From Synanceia verrucosa (lineage: Eukaryota; Chordata; Actinopteri; Perciformes; Synanceiidae), in NCBI GenBank assembly GCA_029721515.1, contig CM056563.1, forward strand, positions 22,778,954 through 22,842,953: DNA of 64,000 nt. The letters run 5' to 3'. The translations under genes were made by a program, and so were the position numbers. Under the pieces are notes generated by a model, which saw nothing but the letters and a program-made list of their open reading frames with translations, was not told where the DNA came from and did no database searches. Of the stretch, positions 50,501 through 61,400 are shown in pieces (position 1 is the stretch's first letter; every line of letters starts with the position of its first letter).

Positions 50501-52765
50501 AAAGGATGTCTTGATGTTAGCAAGTTCAAAGAAGAGCATCCTTTGCAAAAACTCAACAGCAACGCATCGCTTCTGAAAACAGAGCCGCCACCATTTTCCT
50601 TGTCTCTGTCACCACTGTCTCTGTCCTCCCCTCTAAATGACAACAAAACCGAAGCGACCTCCTCAGCTGCAGACGCAGTCGCCGAAAGGCCAGAGATGAA
50701 CAGCGGAGGAAGGAAACAGAGGCACAAAGTGGAGAGGCCACGAAAGTGTGGGCCTGTAGAAACACCTTGTCTTAGTCACACCCTCCAACAAATTGACAAC
50801 AGTCTCTCACAGCTCTCTGAAGGCTTGTGTTCATCTCAGACTTTAGAAAAGCCGTCGGCGTGTCCCAGTGTTTCTAACTCCGTCATCCAGGCCTTGTCCC
50901 AGTCTCCATTCGCAGCGGCCGATAACATGCTTTCAGTCGAGCCCAGCTTCACAAACTGCTGTGACGATATTCTGGACTTCCAGTGCCTGAACTTTGAGGG
51001 CTACTATCAGCCGCAGAACATTCTTCCATCCTCCCCGTCTGATCTGTGTTCGCTGGATCCACCCACCGACCCTTTCAGCAGTCCGCTCTCTCACAGCCCG
51101 TCGGACACCTGGGCCACGGAGACGCCGTACCTCGGCTCTCCCAGTCCAGGAAATAACTTCACCAGTGAGGATCTGCAGTTTTTTCCGGGTCTCATTTCTT
51201 CCAAAAGTGACTCTGTTCCACTGGAATGTGAAGCAAAGGATACCTCCAAAGACAGAAACCCACCCAACCCCAGTTTCAGTTTTGCAGCTCTCAGTAACTC
51301 TGACCTCACTGCTAAGGATCGCATCCTGAGTAAAAATACAGGAATGAGGCTGTCCAAAGAAGACCTCAGGGCTCAGTCCTGTCCTGTCGTCAGCAAACCT
51401 CGAGTTTTTGGTGCAACACCAGCATCTGTTACATCCCACACTCCTGTCAGTGTGACCCAGCCCTCCATCAAGGCGAGCACCAGTCAGTCAAAAGCCCAGT
51501 TGAACCTTAAAAGCCAGGGCCCCTTCCATCGTATGACCATTCCCAACAAATCCCAGCATTTTTCAAGTAGTCAGCCGAACACCGTCAGAGTGCCCCAGAG
51601 TTCCTTGACTAAATCTGTCCCGCCACCTCAGCTGTCCAGCAGATTCCTTCCTCCTCAACTCTTTTCTGTGAAAAATCCCAATCCTCCTGACAATCCGTTT
51701 AAATTTCATGAGAAAACCTCGACGGTAATCCACAGGGTTCTCAAGTATCAGGGGGGGAACCAGAGTCAGAACCTTTACAGTGCACCTTGTAAAGACGCCA
51801 TGGCTGCTGGCAGTCCCATCGTCACATCCAGAACACTCGGTGCAAAGTCAGGTGCTATTGAGAAGACCCAGCAGAGTCAGAAACTAGGCGTTGGTACAGA
51901 CGGTCACCATAAAGGCAACGCTTCTGTTCAAGAGTTTGGAAAAGATGTCGGCCATCTTGGTTCCTCCGCTGACCCCAACAGGTCCACCCCTCATTTCAAC
52001 AAACTCAACTCCTCTTTACCTCAGTCTTTTATTAAAAGCAAGATGTCAACAGACAAACATGAAAGTGCTGAAACCCACATGACGTACAAAAACCTTTCCG
52101 ATCTGCCGCGACCTTTCTTCTTTCCTAGCAAAATGCCTGACGGTTATTCAGCAGAGGACAAGAAGTCCGCCCCGTTGACCTCAGACAAGCACCAGCCTTG
52201 TTACACTCAGCAAGACCCTTTTGATTTTAGCTTCAGTTCATCTCTTTCGCCCATGCCTCAGCACAACAACCCCCATGTGGCCCACAGCACACCTCCTGGT
52301 ACGCCAGCACCAGCAAACAAGAGTCAGTCGTCCACCTCCTCAGCCTCCTTCCCTTACGGCTATCAGGGTCCTCCTTACGTGCTGAACTTCAGTGGAGACC
52401 ATTCGTTGACCCTGGGTCTCAGGGACGGGCCTGAGGGTTACCCAGGATTAGGCTCCACGAACTACACCTACCACTGTCTGATGGAGCCTTCGGGCACCCA
52501 AGGGCGGCTGGTCCTCGAGCCCTGTGGACCCCAGCTGTCCAACCCAGCGTCTTTTTCCTTGGGTGGATTTTCGGGGCTCAAAGGCCATGATGAACACTGC
52601 AGGAAGGACGTGCAGCAGCAGTGCCAGCCCGGGGAACACCAAGGCGCACAACACTATGGACCGCCTGTTACATCGTCTCACTCCATGGGTGCTACGAAAC
52701 CCAAGAGAGTGAGGTTAGTGGTGACAGACGGTACAGTAGACTTAGATCTCCAGTACTCGGATTGA
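41570..52765 (+). CDS. kmt5c: Histone H4-lysine-20 methyltransferase, KMT5C/KMT5B (SUV420H) family, with very long C-terminal tail
   Basis: Coding exons: 41570-41682, 42608-42773, 42932-43041, 43158-43321, 44913-44932 (20-nt microexon), 45185-45321, 45466-45638 (or -45626) and 47538-52765. Joined, they keep one frame and give about 2036 aa. The N-terminus has the family motif ELCETDDLATGLVLDPLLGF. The SET domain covers about residues 130-222, with NDFSVMYSTRKR, LWLGPAAFINHDCKPNC and EEITCYYG; post-SET zinc cysteines are C186, C230, C232 and C235. The enzyme makes H4K20me2/me3 for heterochromatin and DNA repair. The last residues (PKRVRLVVTDGTVDLDL) match the conserved C-terminal end of KMT5C/KMT5B, so the huge last exon really belongs to this gene. 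Residues 295 to about 2014 are low-complexity, Ser/Lys/Glu-rich and presumably disordered. Human KMT5C is 462 aa and KMT5B 885 aa. KMT5C is preferred on the N-terminus and RKR/CKPNC wording; KMT5B is the alternative. Confidence 0.88.
43322..44912 (+). other. KMT5 intron before the microexon
   Basis: GTGAGT donor; acceptor TTGAAG preceded by a T-rich tract. Contains a degenerate repeat and poly(T); no other feature. Confidence 0.8.
44395..44590 (+). repeat. Degenerate ATTAATCGAT-family repeat with poly(T)
   Basis: AAACTGAATATTTTTGGATT, AAAACAAGACATTCAAG and TTTGACATTTTATAGATC resemble 2400-2665. A run of about 26 T follows at 44541-44566. Within the KMT5 intron before the microexon. Confidence 0.5.
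44913..44932 (+). other. kmt5c: 20-nt microexon of the KMT5 gene
   Basis: A 20-base exon lies between an AG acceptor at 44911-44912 and a GTAAGT donor from 44933. It encodes the rest of Asp plus CKPNCK and completes the invariant NHDCxPNC of the SET/post-SET zinc site. Without it the flanking exons (ending 43321, starting 45185) would be out of frame. Confidence 0.85.
45639..47537 (+). other. KMT5 intron before the giant last exon
   Basis: About 1.9 kb with one teleost repeat (46515-46770). The long ORF visibly runs back through the acceptor to 47480, but the AG at 47536-47537 and the phase fit a splice site, so 47480-47537 is intronic. Confidence 0.75.
46515..46770 (+). repeat. Teleost interspersed repeat in KMT5 intron
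   Basis: AAAGGAACAATTCACCCCAC, GAGCTATTTATCAGTCTGG, GTGTGAGTTGGACATATCGG and similar phrases match an abundant fish repeat family. Class not assigned. Confidence 0.5.
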
Positions 52766-54060
52766 TTTCTACCCTGGATCCCACAGTACTCTTGGATCAC
52801 ACGGTATCTGCCACAAGATGTTTTTGTAGACACTGTAATTCATAGTCCACCAGTTATTAAATCCCACTGACTGACACTTTTCTAAATAATTATTTTGATG
52901 GACTGTAAATTTATGAGTGACTTGTACAGCGTTTTATGTAAATTGAGCGTATTAGTGTGTTTTAACTACTGTATGATTTTTTTTTTTAATAACTATCCAC
53001 TAAAATTTGCTGAGAATACCAAATTAAAAATGCATAAAGAAAGCAAAGCGTTGAATATATTTGTGGACGAACAGGCCCTGTACACATCGATAGCCCTCTT
53101 ACTGTAACATAGTTGTATGAGCTTTTTCTATAGCGTCATCTGTCGCTGGTACTTAGTATTGTTTGGTTTTAAAAAGGCAGCTTTGTGCCTCAGTCTTTGA
53201 TATGTTCTTGTGACCTTTTTGAAGCACCTGTTGAAAGAGTCCATCCTCGTTTTTTATACTCACAGTAAGATCCTTTCTCACTTTGTGTGTGTGCATGGCA
53301 GGCTGGTCTGGAGGGATCAAGGTATGGCGTGTCGCCCCCAATCATGGGACTGTTTCTGTGCAGTTTTTAGTCATTAGTGCATCAACAGATTTGTGCATGG
53401 AGGGCGTATAGTGAAATTATTTCCTGACCTGAAACTAAATATTACTCAAGAAAAGTGACAATCTTCTCGTGGAGTAACTTCACTTTTGTCCTTTTTATTC
53501 TGCCTTTTTTTTCAAAGGATAATAATTATTAGAAAGAATTCATCACCTACAATAGTTCCTGTTGGCCTGTTGGCTGGACATACACATTTGTTGGAGTTTA
53601 TGTATCGTTATTTGCTGTAGATCGCAGAAGTCACATCACGATGTACTGTATGTTGAACCCATTTGACATCAGCAGGGACGAGTGTTTGGTGTGACTGCAC
53701 AGCCTTTCATTACAATGAAATATGTACTGTCTGGATACAGAAAGGCTAATTATTTATTTTGATATCCTCATCCTTGAAATGGTGCTTTAATGTAATTTAT
53801 ATTCCACATTGATTGTTCAAACTATTAAATGTGTTTATTATTATTTAATGGGAAAATATTGAACTGAATATTTACAACAAGTATTTAATTTCACAGCCTT
53901 TTGACTTATCTTATCCAGTGTTTCGGTTTTTACAGGTAAAAACTTTCCCTTGTATTTTATTTCAGTTAATTGCTTAACGTCTGCTGTAGAAATGTACAAA
54001 TGTAGCCTATATCATTAAAGACACTTAATTCTTTTTTGTATTCTCTGTCTTTGGCTCTTC
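52766..54060 (+). other. KMT5 gene 3' UTR
   Basis: AT-rich, no ORF, several TTTTTAAT and ATTTATT phrases (possible AU-rich elements), ending at the ATTAAA at 54014. Confidence 0.5.
54014..54019 (+). terminator. KMT5 gene polyadenylation signal candidate (ATTAAA)
   Basis: ATTAAA about 1.25 kb after the stop codon, followed by a T/TG-rich element (54030-54060). The intervening 52766-54013 is AT-rich with no ORF of note and reads as 3' UTR. Confidence 0.45.
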
Positions 54061-55319
54061 ATTTCAAGAGACGTGTTATATTCACAATTATATACAGCTC
54101 CTTGAAATAATTATGTTCATATAATACAATGCAGTATTATATCATTCCTGTATCTGCTCAAATATAAAGACATATCCTTCTATAATATTCAATAAATTAT
54201 TCTATCATTACACAAAAATGGCATTTAATTCTTTAAAGCCTCTCAGGGTAACTTTTTCAAATTGCTATTTTTGTCAAAAATCCCAAATATAAAAGTTTTA
54301 TTATCATATCAACCAAAGAAAACATTTATTTATGAAACTATTATATAGCAGCATTTAAAGGTACAAACAAAGTATTTCTACACTGTGGTGTTATGCTTTT
54401 GTCATTGTAAAAGATGTAAATGAAACATATGCATTTTTTAATTTTTTTTTTTTTTTATAAATTATTATTATAAACTACATTTAAACGGGCAGAGGGAAAA
54501 TTGTTTACATTACATTCAAACAAAGAAAGAGCTTTTTAATATTAATTTTGTCTGATAAATGTTGTTGTTTGTTCATTTTCTGGTTCTTAACTATCTGTGA
54601 TCTTCAGTCTCTTCCTGTTCTGATGTTTTTCATCTGGTTAATTTTTTGGGCGTTCCTCATCCTCAGCGCTCTTCCTCTTTACCTGTCCTTTCATCCTTCA
54701 CATATCTAGTGATTTTACTCCTCTTCCTCCTCCCCTCCTGCAGCACATGACCCACTTCTTCTTTTCTTTCTAGCTCTCAGTAGCAGCCGAGCGGTTAATT
54801 CTGATGCCAAGTATAACAGTTTTCTCATAATGAGGACGGAACGAGAGGGAGAGATTATCCCTTACAGTAGTGAGGGAGAGGGTTTCACTTAAAGGGACAG
54901 AAAACAGGTTTATTCTGCTCACATTTATGCAACCATGGATTTTACTTTGGTCACAGCAATCATAAATCTGTATTTGAAGCAGTAGTGAAAGAAGCCGAAG
55001 CAGTCTAAATGTCTATATGATTTCTATGTATTAATTTGTGGGCCTCGTACTGTAATTAAATGAAACCATCAGAGGAGTTTAGAGGGAAATGGATCTTTAG
55101 TGGATCTGAGCTCACAGACGCTGCCGTTTTATTTAAGCATCACAAGCTGAAAAGGTTGAAACCATCGGTTTCATCTTTAAGATAAGATGCCTCACTGTGT
55201 CCTTGAGGAAAATCAGCATCACAGAGGATTCATCTTCAGACGTACTTGAAGATGATTCACACTTTTAAATTTGTTAAAGAAGCCAAATGTGTTGTAGTTT
55301 CTAATCTTCTTGATGTAAA

Positions 55320-55410
55320 ATCTCAGTAATACAGTGAAATGCACTCATCTCTGAAATGTAGTGGAGTAGAAGTGTTGTATGAACTGGCATGAAATGTGTC
55401 GTTACTGACG
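55320..55410 (-). repeat. Short fragment of the AAGTA-type teleost repeat
   Basis: TCTGAAATGTAGTGGAGTAGAAG is the characteristic phrase of the same family as 129-830; only about 90 bases remain. Confidence 0.35.
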
Positions 55411-56444
55411 ATTTTTGATTTTATCACCCTGAGCTCTGGGGATATTTTCACTCTTTTCTGACATTTCATGGACACCAGTGCTTTGTACTTAACTTTATAC
55501 AAAATGCCAGAATCCCTTGTTATGCATTATTAATATTTTCCAACCATTTGTCCACCAGTCTCCCACTTTTTTCCCTCGCTTATTCTTCCAAGACATGGTT
55601 TCAGTTGCTTCTCACCTTATGTTTTCACCATTCTACAAACCCTTACTAATACGATGACCTCCTGCCTATCAGGAGGTCATCATCAGCAGGCGACCAGTCG
55701 TCACTGTGGTGACACAAACAGCCTGTACCCTGAGAAACCAGCTGAGGCTTTGGAAAAGGTACACTGGAGTTGCATGTTATTTCCCAGGTGACAGATGGGA
55801 GGCTTGCTCCTGGCTGAGGTGTCAGTGCATCAGTGTAAATTATGACTGTGTCTGAATAAATATGTCAGCTGCACAAGCGGCTCTTATTGTTATTATGACT
55901 ATTTTTCTTTGTTAAGCCTGTCTGCTATTAAGTCAACTCCACAGTTACTTGTGTGGTTTTGATGAAGCATGTGTTTTTTTTTCTTTTTTGCTTGCTTCGT
56001 CTCATCCAATTAAAGCTGCCAGTCCTGCTTGAGCGTGATGAACAAAAGCTGTTAAAGCGGCACGCTCCCATACATACAGACTCAATCAGTCAGAGGAGCC
56101 GCGCTGGTAAATGCAGGCCGGGTAATCAATGCAAACCTAATTTAAAGAAACCAATAGATCAGATGGTGTAATACTTTTAATACTGTGTGTGAAAGTTACC
56201 TCGGCATGAGTCAGAGGCTGAGCGAAGAGCTGGACAGCCCCCGCTGAGCCAGGTTTCATTTCATACGCATCACTTTCTGGATGCTAATGGATGTAATGTT
56301 AATGAGATGTAATAAAGCGAAGGCTGGTAATAAAATTATGACTATTAATACGGCTTTGAAGAGCTCAGATGTCACCGTGACCTTTGAGTTGAGGCAGACT
56401 GTCTCGCTCATGTTAACGGTGTGTGAAACATGCACTGATGATAT

Positions 56445-56650
56445 CTAGAGCTGCAATAATTAATCAGTCGACACACAGGAACTAAATCGGCAGCTTTTTT
56501 CATAATCCTTTAATCATACCACTTCCCATCTTCAGGATTTTGTTTCCTTGTCCTACTTTTAAGTGAATTCAACAAATTTGCAGCTAAAAAAACACATTTG
56601 GGCCCCCTAGACCGATTAATCGAGAAAAATCGAGAAAATGGCCATCATAT
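56445..56650 (-). repeat. Degenerate ATTAATCGAT-family repeat
   Basis: Contains GAGCTGCAATAATTAATCAG and, near its end, GACCGATTAATCGAGAAAA. The most recognisable of the five copies in the window, in the intergenic region after the KMT5 gene. Confidence 0.6.
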
Positions 56651-57654
56651 TGACCCCTCTGAATTATAGCTTGTGCAGCAAAACAAGGTTTTTGTCAGGA
56701 AAATGGAGAACACAACATGTGGTGCAAAAAAAATAAAAAAAAATAAAACAGCACCATAGTATGAGATTTAGTAGATCCCTCAACTCCCTGGAAATATTGT
56801 TTCTTGAGAAGAAAGAAGCACTTTGTCACAGTTACAGGATGACCTGTGAGATCAGACAGACCAGCGGAGTCCTGCAAAATGTCTGAGCAGAGTAAAAACC
56901 ATGTGAGCGGTTTAGGATGTGCAGGAAATGAGGCACGATTTGTGAGAAATGCTTGACTAAAGACTAAAGGTTTGTGTTTGTGAGAAGCCATTTTCATGGT
57001 GTAATAACATGTTTTCCTGTGTGAAACAGCCTTGAATCTTGAATATCCAGCAGAGCTTCTGACTAACGGAGACTCGATCAAACCTGCAGACTTCATACTT
57101 CTCGCTCTAAGGCAAGAGGACAAACATCTGTTTTCTCTGCCATCATCGCGGTGACCCTCCTCTTCTTCCTCATTCCCAACTGTTCAGGGATGTTAGTTCA
57201 TCAAAGCTTCACTCATCACTGATTGGTGGTATAATGGAGCTGATCTCTGCTTGCTATTCAGTTCAGCTCGCTCCCTCTCCACCCACAGTCCTCTCCTCCC
57301 CCCTCTATGTATGGTAATAAGCATTGCAGCAGTGGCTTCCCTCATCCTCTTGTACATTCCTCTTTCATTCCTAATTCATATTTCTGTGTGTGAAAAACAC
57401 ACAGAGAGGGAGGGAGTACACATGTTGGCTGCAGATCGAGCTGTTCTGTATCTCTTTTTTTTGGAAATAATCATTGGATTATGGAAAAAAATCAGTAAAA
57501 ATTGATGAGTGTGTGTGTGGTTTTCTCGCTGGTATTGCTTGGTAATTATCTGATCATCTTTTATGTGTGTGTCTCTGCACTGTTGGGTGGATCCCACTGT
57601 GTTTTATGGTGCTTCCAGTTCTATGAGGAGGGGGAAAAAAGCTAAGAGACCAAC

Positions 57655-57840
57655 TCCAAAACATCAAAGACAGACAGAGAGAGAGAGGAATAAAGGGAGG
57701 GAGGGGTATGCCCTGTATCTGGGTAATGATGGAGAGAAAGAGAGAGAGAGACAGAGAGAGGTGTGGGAGGGGGTGAGGGAGTAAAACCAACCAACCAGTA
57801 CAAGGAGAGAGAGGGATAGATGGAGGGAGGGAGGGATGGG
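57655..57840. repeat. Purine-rich (GA/GGGA) low-complexity tract
   Basis: Nearly pure A/G on the plus strand, with GAGAGA and GGGAGG runs. It precedes the possible first exon at 57.84-58.20 kb, where GA-rich promoters would be expected. Confidence 0.8.
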
Positions 57841-58202
57841 GAGATCAGTGGACCGAGAGGAAAGAAGTGTTACTACAGAGCTGCTGCTGCTGGAGGACGA
57901 CTGGGAGCCGAGGATAATGCTCCATCCCTCAGCCTGCGGCGGCACGCCGGACACCTTGTGATTTCTTGAGGAGGAGGGTCGTCATTGTTGCAGCAGCGAT
58001 TGTCTTTTCTTTTTTCCTCCCCTTTTTAACCACAGTCTTCTTCATCATCTTCCCGCTCGCCCCTTCTCACTCTTGTTCCTCTGCAACTGGCAACCGCTGG
58101 GCTACCCCCATCTCTCTCTTTTTTTTTTTTTTTTTTTTACTTCTGCCCCCCTTTTTCTTCCTGGAGGAGGGATTTCTGTTTCATCAGGGATTGTAGAAGA
58201 CA
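57836..58202 (+). other. Possible non-coding 5' exon of an unidentified gene
   Basis: A GC-richer stretch (with CTG repeats and CpGs) follows the purine tract and ends at a reasonable donor (ACA then GTAAGA, 58203). It includes a 41-codon ORF (57836-57961, starting MGRSVDREE, ending in TGA) that could be an upstream ORF. No protein family was recognised and no downstream coding exon was found in the window. Confidence 0.3.
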
Positions 58203-58316
58203 GTAAGAATGTTTTCTGCTTTTCAGTTTTCTCTTCATTCAAGGAAACATGGTGGATAACGGGAGGGTGGGTTTGGGAGGTGGTGCATGGAAGAGGATAA
58301 TGTTAGTGTTGGAGTC

Positions 58317-58321
<5 letters not shown>

Positions 58322-58363
<42 letters not shown>

Positions 58364-58410
58364 CACAGCAGTGGGTGTGTGTGTGTGGGTGTGTGTGGGG
58401 GGGGTTTGCA
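58322..58410. repeat. (GT)n microsatellite and degenerate continuation
   Basis: An 18-19 unit GT array (58323-58359) is followed by an imperfect GTGTGTGGG extension. Confidence 0.95.
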
Positions 58411-61400
58411 TGTTCAAGTTTACTGCATTGATGTAACACTAACTCCTCTCTCACATGGCTGCAATACAGCAGCTTCGGCTGCAAGGAAGGCAAAGCGAGC
58501 AGTGTTTGGCTGTGGATTCATCCTTGATGCCTGCAGATGATGATACTCTATCCCAGCTTCACAGAGAGGCAGAAAACGAGGAAGTGAGAGGACAGAGGGA
58601 CAGATTTGGGGGACAAGACAGGGAATCAGACACTGTGGCACCAGCAGAGATATAGATAGATATATGAGGGCTGCTACTCGGCAGCTCTTGGATTTATCGT
58701 TGTGTCAAACTGATAATCCCTCCCACGTACATTTTCGTGCATGCCAAGGGTTGCTGAAGATCTGGCGCACAGCTCTCTTCAGCGCTCAGTGTTCATATTA
58801 AAAGGTTAACCAGCGCATAAAATCACTTAGGCTATTCGTGACATAGTGACTTCGCTGTGCAGGGCAGGAGGATGCATGGCTGCACCTGGACACAGGTGCT
58901 CCTTGTGTGGAATAATGCACTGAAAGTGTGCTGCCATGCATTAAAGAGCAGATGTGTTTGATAGCAGATGCTCAACAGAAAAAGGGTCACCATGCCAGCA
59001 GGGAACATGTGTTTGGTTTGTCCCTGTCATTATCTCTCTGCCTGAGTTGAGTCTATCTATAGACGCCTTTGTCGCTAATGAACGCAGCCCACAGGAAGGT
59101 GACAGCAGATCATGGATAATTACACACAAGCTACTTCTGCATTGAGGACAATTTCAGCATTAAAAGTTTAAATGCAACTAACTTGTTGTTGGAGGCGTTC
59201 AAGTGCAGGAGACATGTCCGTGTGTTCAGTTTGGGTTTCGACGGTGGCATTTTGTGGGCACATCGCCCACATACAACGCCATAGTAACGCACACATGCTG
59301 TTCATGCTCTGTATGGGATGAGTCGTGGAGGTAGAGGATGGAGCAGATCATCACACATCACACACCAGGAGGGCAGTTTGTAAGCAAGTCTGTATCGACC
59401 GCATGACAGTGAAGTGCTTTGGACAACGTGCAGTGATTATTCTGCAAAGTGCTGCAACACATACATGACTCAGTGTTTGTGCTGTGAGCGGTGCTCGAGT
59501 TCAAACACACTCATCTCACACTGATGTCAAGCAGTCGCTGCAGCACGCTAACTCACTGCTGCCAGATCAGTTTCAGTGGCGCTTCACTTTGCTCCACTAT
59601 AAGAAGAAAATCTGCCAAACACAACAGAGTACATTTTGGATTAAAGCAGTGCAGACATGTTTCACATTTATTTGGGTGATGGAGGCTGGAACAGGTCCAG
59701 CTCATCACTATATCAGGGGATTTTTAGGTGTTAAATTTGATATCCAGTGTTAATATAGCGGCAATTAACTGCTTGTTATGTGAAGATGGAGAGGTGTAAT
59801 TAGAATGAAGTTGCTCTCCTTTTCTGTGCTTTGTTGACATCCCAGCTGACCGTGTTTAAGTCAATTCTTGCACCATTTTACAAGCATCTGTAGCCAGTAC
59901 AGTTATGAAATATGAGAGCTGTTCTCTGGGGTTGACGTTGGCGTGACATCTCTTAGCCATTTTTTACTATCTCACTATTTTATAAATTAAGAATGTCTGA
60001 CTCTTGGAGTTCAGCAGTAATTTCAGCCTGGGCTAGTTTGTTGAATTAAATTAAAATTAAAATATGACATTTTCAGAATCAGAGTCAAAGGTCACTTACA
60101 GGGTAAGAGAGGACTTTTTAGTGACTTTCTACGTTTCTCTATTGGCTTTTTTTTTGTGGCTTTATTAAAAAGTATGAAGGGAGAGCTGTAATTTAGAAGA
60201 CTGTTGTATTTCAATAAAGTTAGATTTCTTTAAAGCAATCCCACAATGGGGATGATCATCATCATCATAAATGCATTAGATGGAGGCCTATGTGACAGTG
60301 CTCAGAAAGTAAAGTTAGGTTACACATTGACAGAGAATTTATGAAAGTTTTTTTTTGAGGGATTCAAATAAAAAGCATGACGACAACATTATGTCTTGAT
60401 AAACTCCATAACCTACCCATGAATGAGCTGATTTTTGTCCTCGGGCTGCTCAGATTCATACCTTGTTCGATGCCTTTGAATGATGGCAGAAACCTCTGCA
60501 GCCTGTCAGTGTGACGAGGTTCAGACTGACTCCAGGTCTGTTTGATTTCACTCCCAGGGAGCTCAATTAATTTGGCCCGACGAAGTCGAGTCGATGTGGT
60601 TCAGCAGGCCGATGCAGGCCTCCGTCAAGCGTTGATTAACTGACTGTCATGTCGTTTGTACTTCAGATGCTGTTTGGCACAATGAGAGTCAAGGTCCAGC
60701 AAACCGCCATGATTTGCCACCCGAGCAGATGAATTAACATTCAGGCCACATTAGCAGGAAAAGACCATTAGTTCCTTCTTGGTGTGAAAGTGTTAGGTGA
60801 GGCTGCTGACATTTCCACCTGTGCAGGTCCAAAAATCTCTTGTCACCTCTCATTTGATTCAACACAGGTTGTGAATAAACTTGATTTATCAGGACACCAG
60901 ACAGATCTTACCTGTCTGGAAGAGGAAAATCTGGCTTCAGTGTAGATTCATGTTGGCTGACTGGAATTAAACAGATTATTTCCAGCCATGTTTATTCACA
61001 AGACTCTTCCACAGAGTCTCGGCGAGGAAATAAAGGAGGTAAATGCTGTGTTTTTTTGGACTAATTGTTCACTTGCTGCTGTGCTGTCAGCTTGACATAG
61101 ACTGATTTTCTGCACAGTTTTCAGTCTCTACTGTTGTATTGCTGCAGCGAGCAGAGCTAAACTTTCCTTCTCAGTATTTACTATCCTGCTCAGGAGGGGA
61201 TGTAGATCACAACTCCACATTTAGCCATCTCGTTTGCTCTCTTGCTCCTTCCTCTCTTTTTTCTCACTCCTTCCTTCTCCCTCTTTTGCCAGCGGTATCG
61301 ATGGCTGATCTGGGACAGACAGACCTCCCCTGCGCTCTGTCCTACTTCAGTGTCGTCCTTCCTCTTGTTTCTCTTTTCCACAGTCCTTTACCTCTTTCCA

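Larger units (their letters stand above)
54061..57654. other. Intergenic region after the KMT5 gene
   Basis: Contains repeat fragments at 55.3 and 56.45 kb and a 12-bp perfect hairpin at 55653-55681. The stretch 55830-56420 is complex, non-repetitive and rich in TAAT-type sites, so it may be a conserved non-coding element. No gene recognised. Confidence 0.4.

Noticed and set aside
47538..52765. Several long minus-strand and other-frame ORFs within the last KMT5 exon (for example 50125-50727 and 48205-48741, minus)
   Set aside because: They are shadows of the real plus-strand frame; their sequences lack family motifs and simply mirror its Ser/Lys-rich codons.
58235..58540. His/Thr-rich and Cys/Val-rich ORFs
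   Set aside because: They are translations of the (GT)n array.
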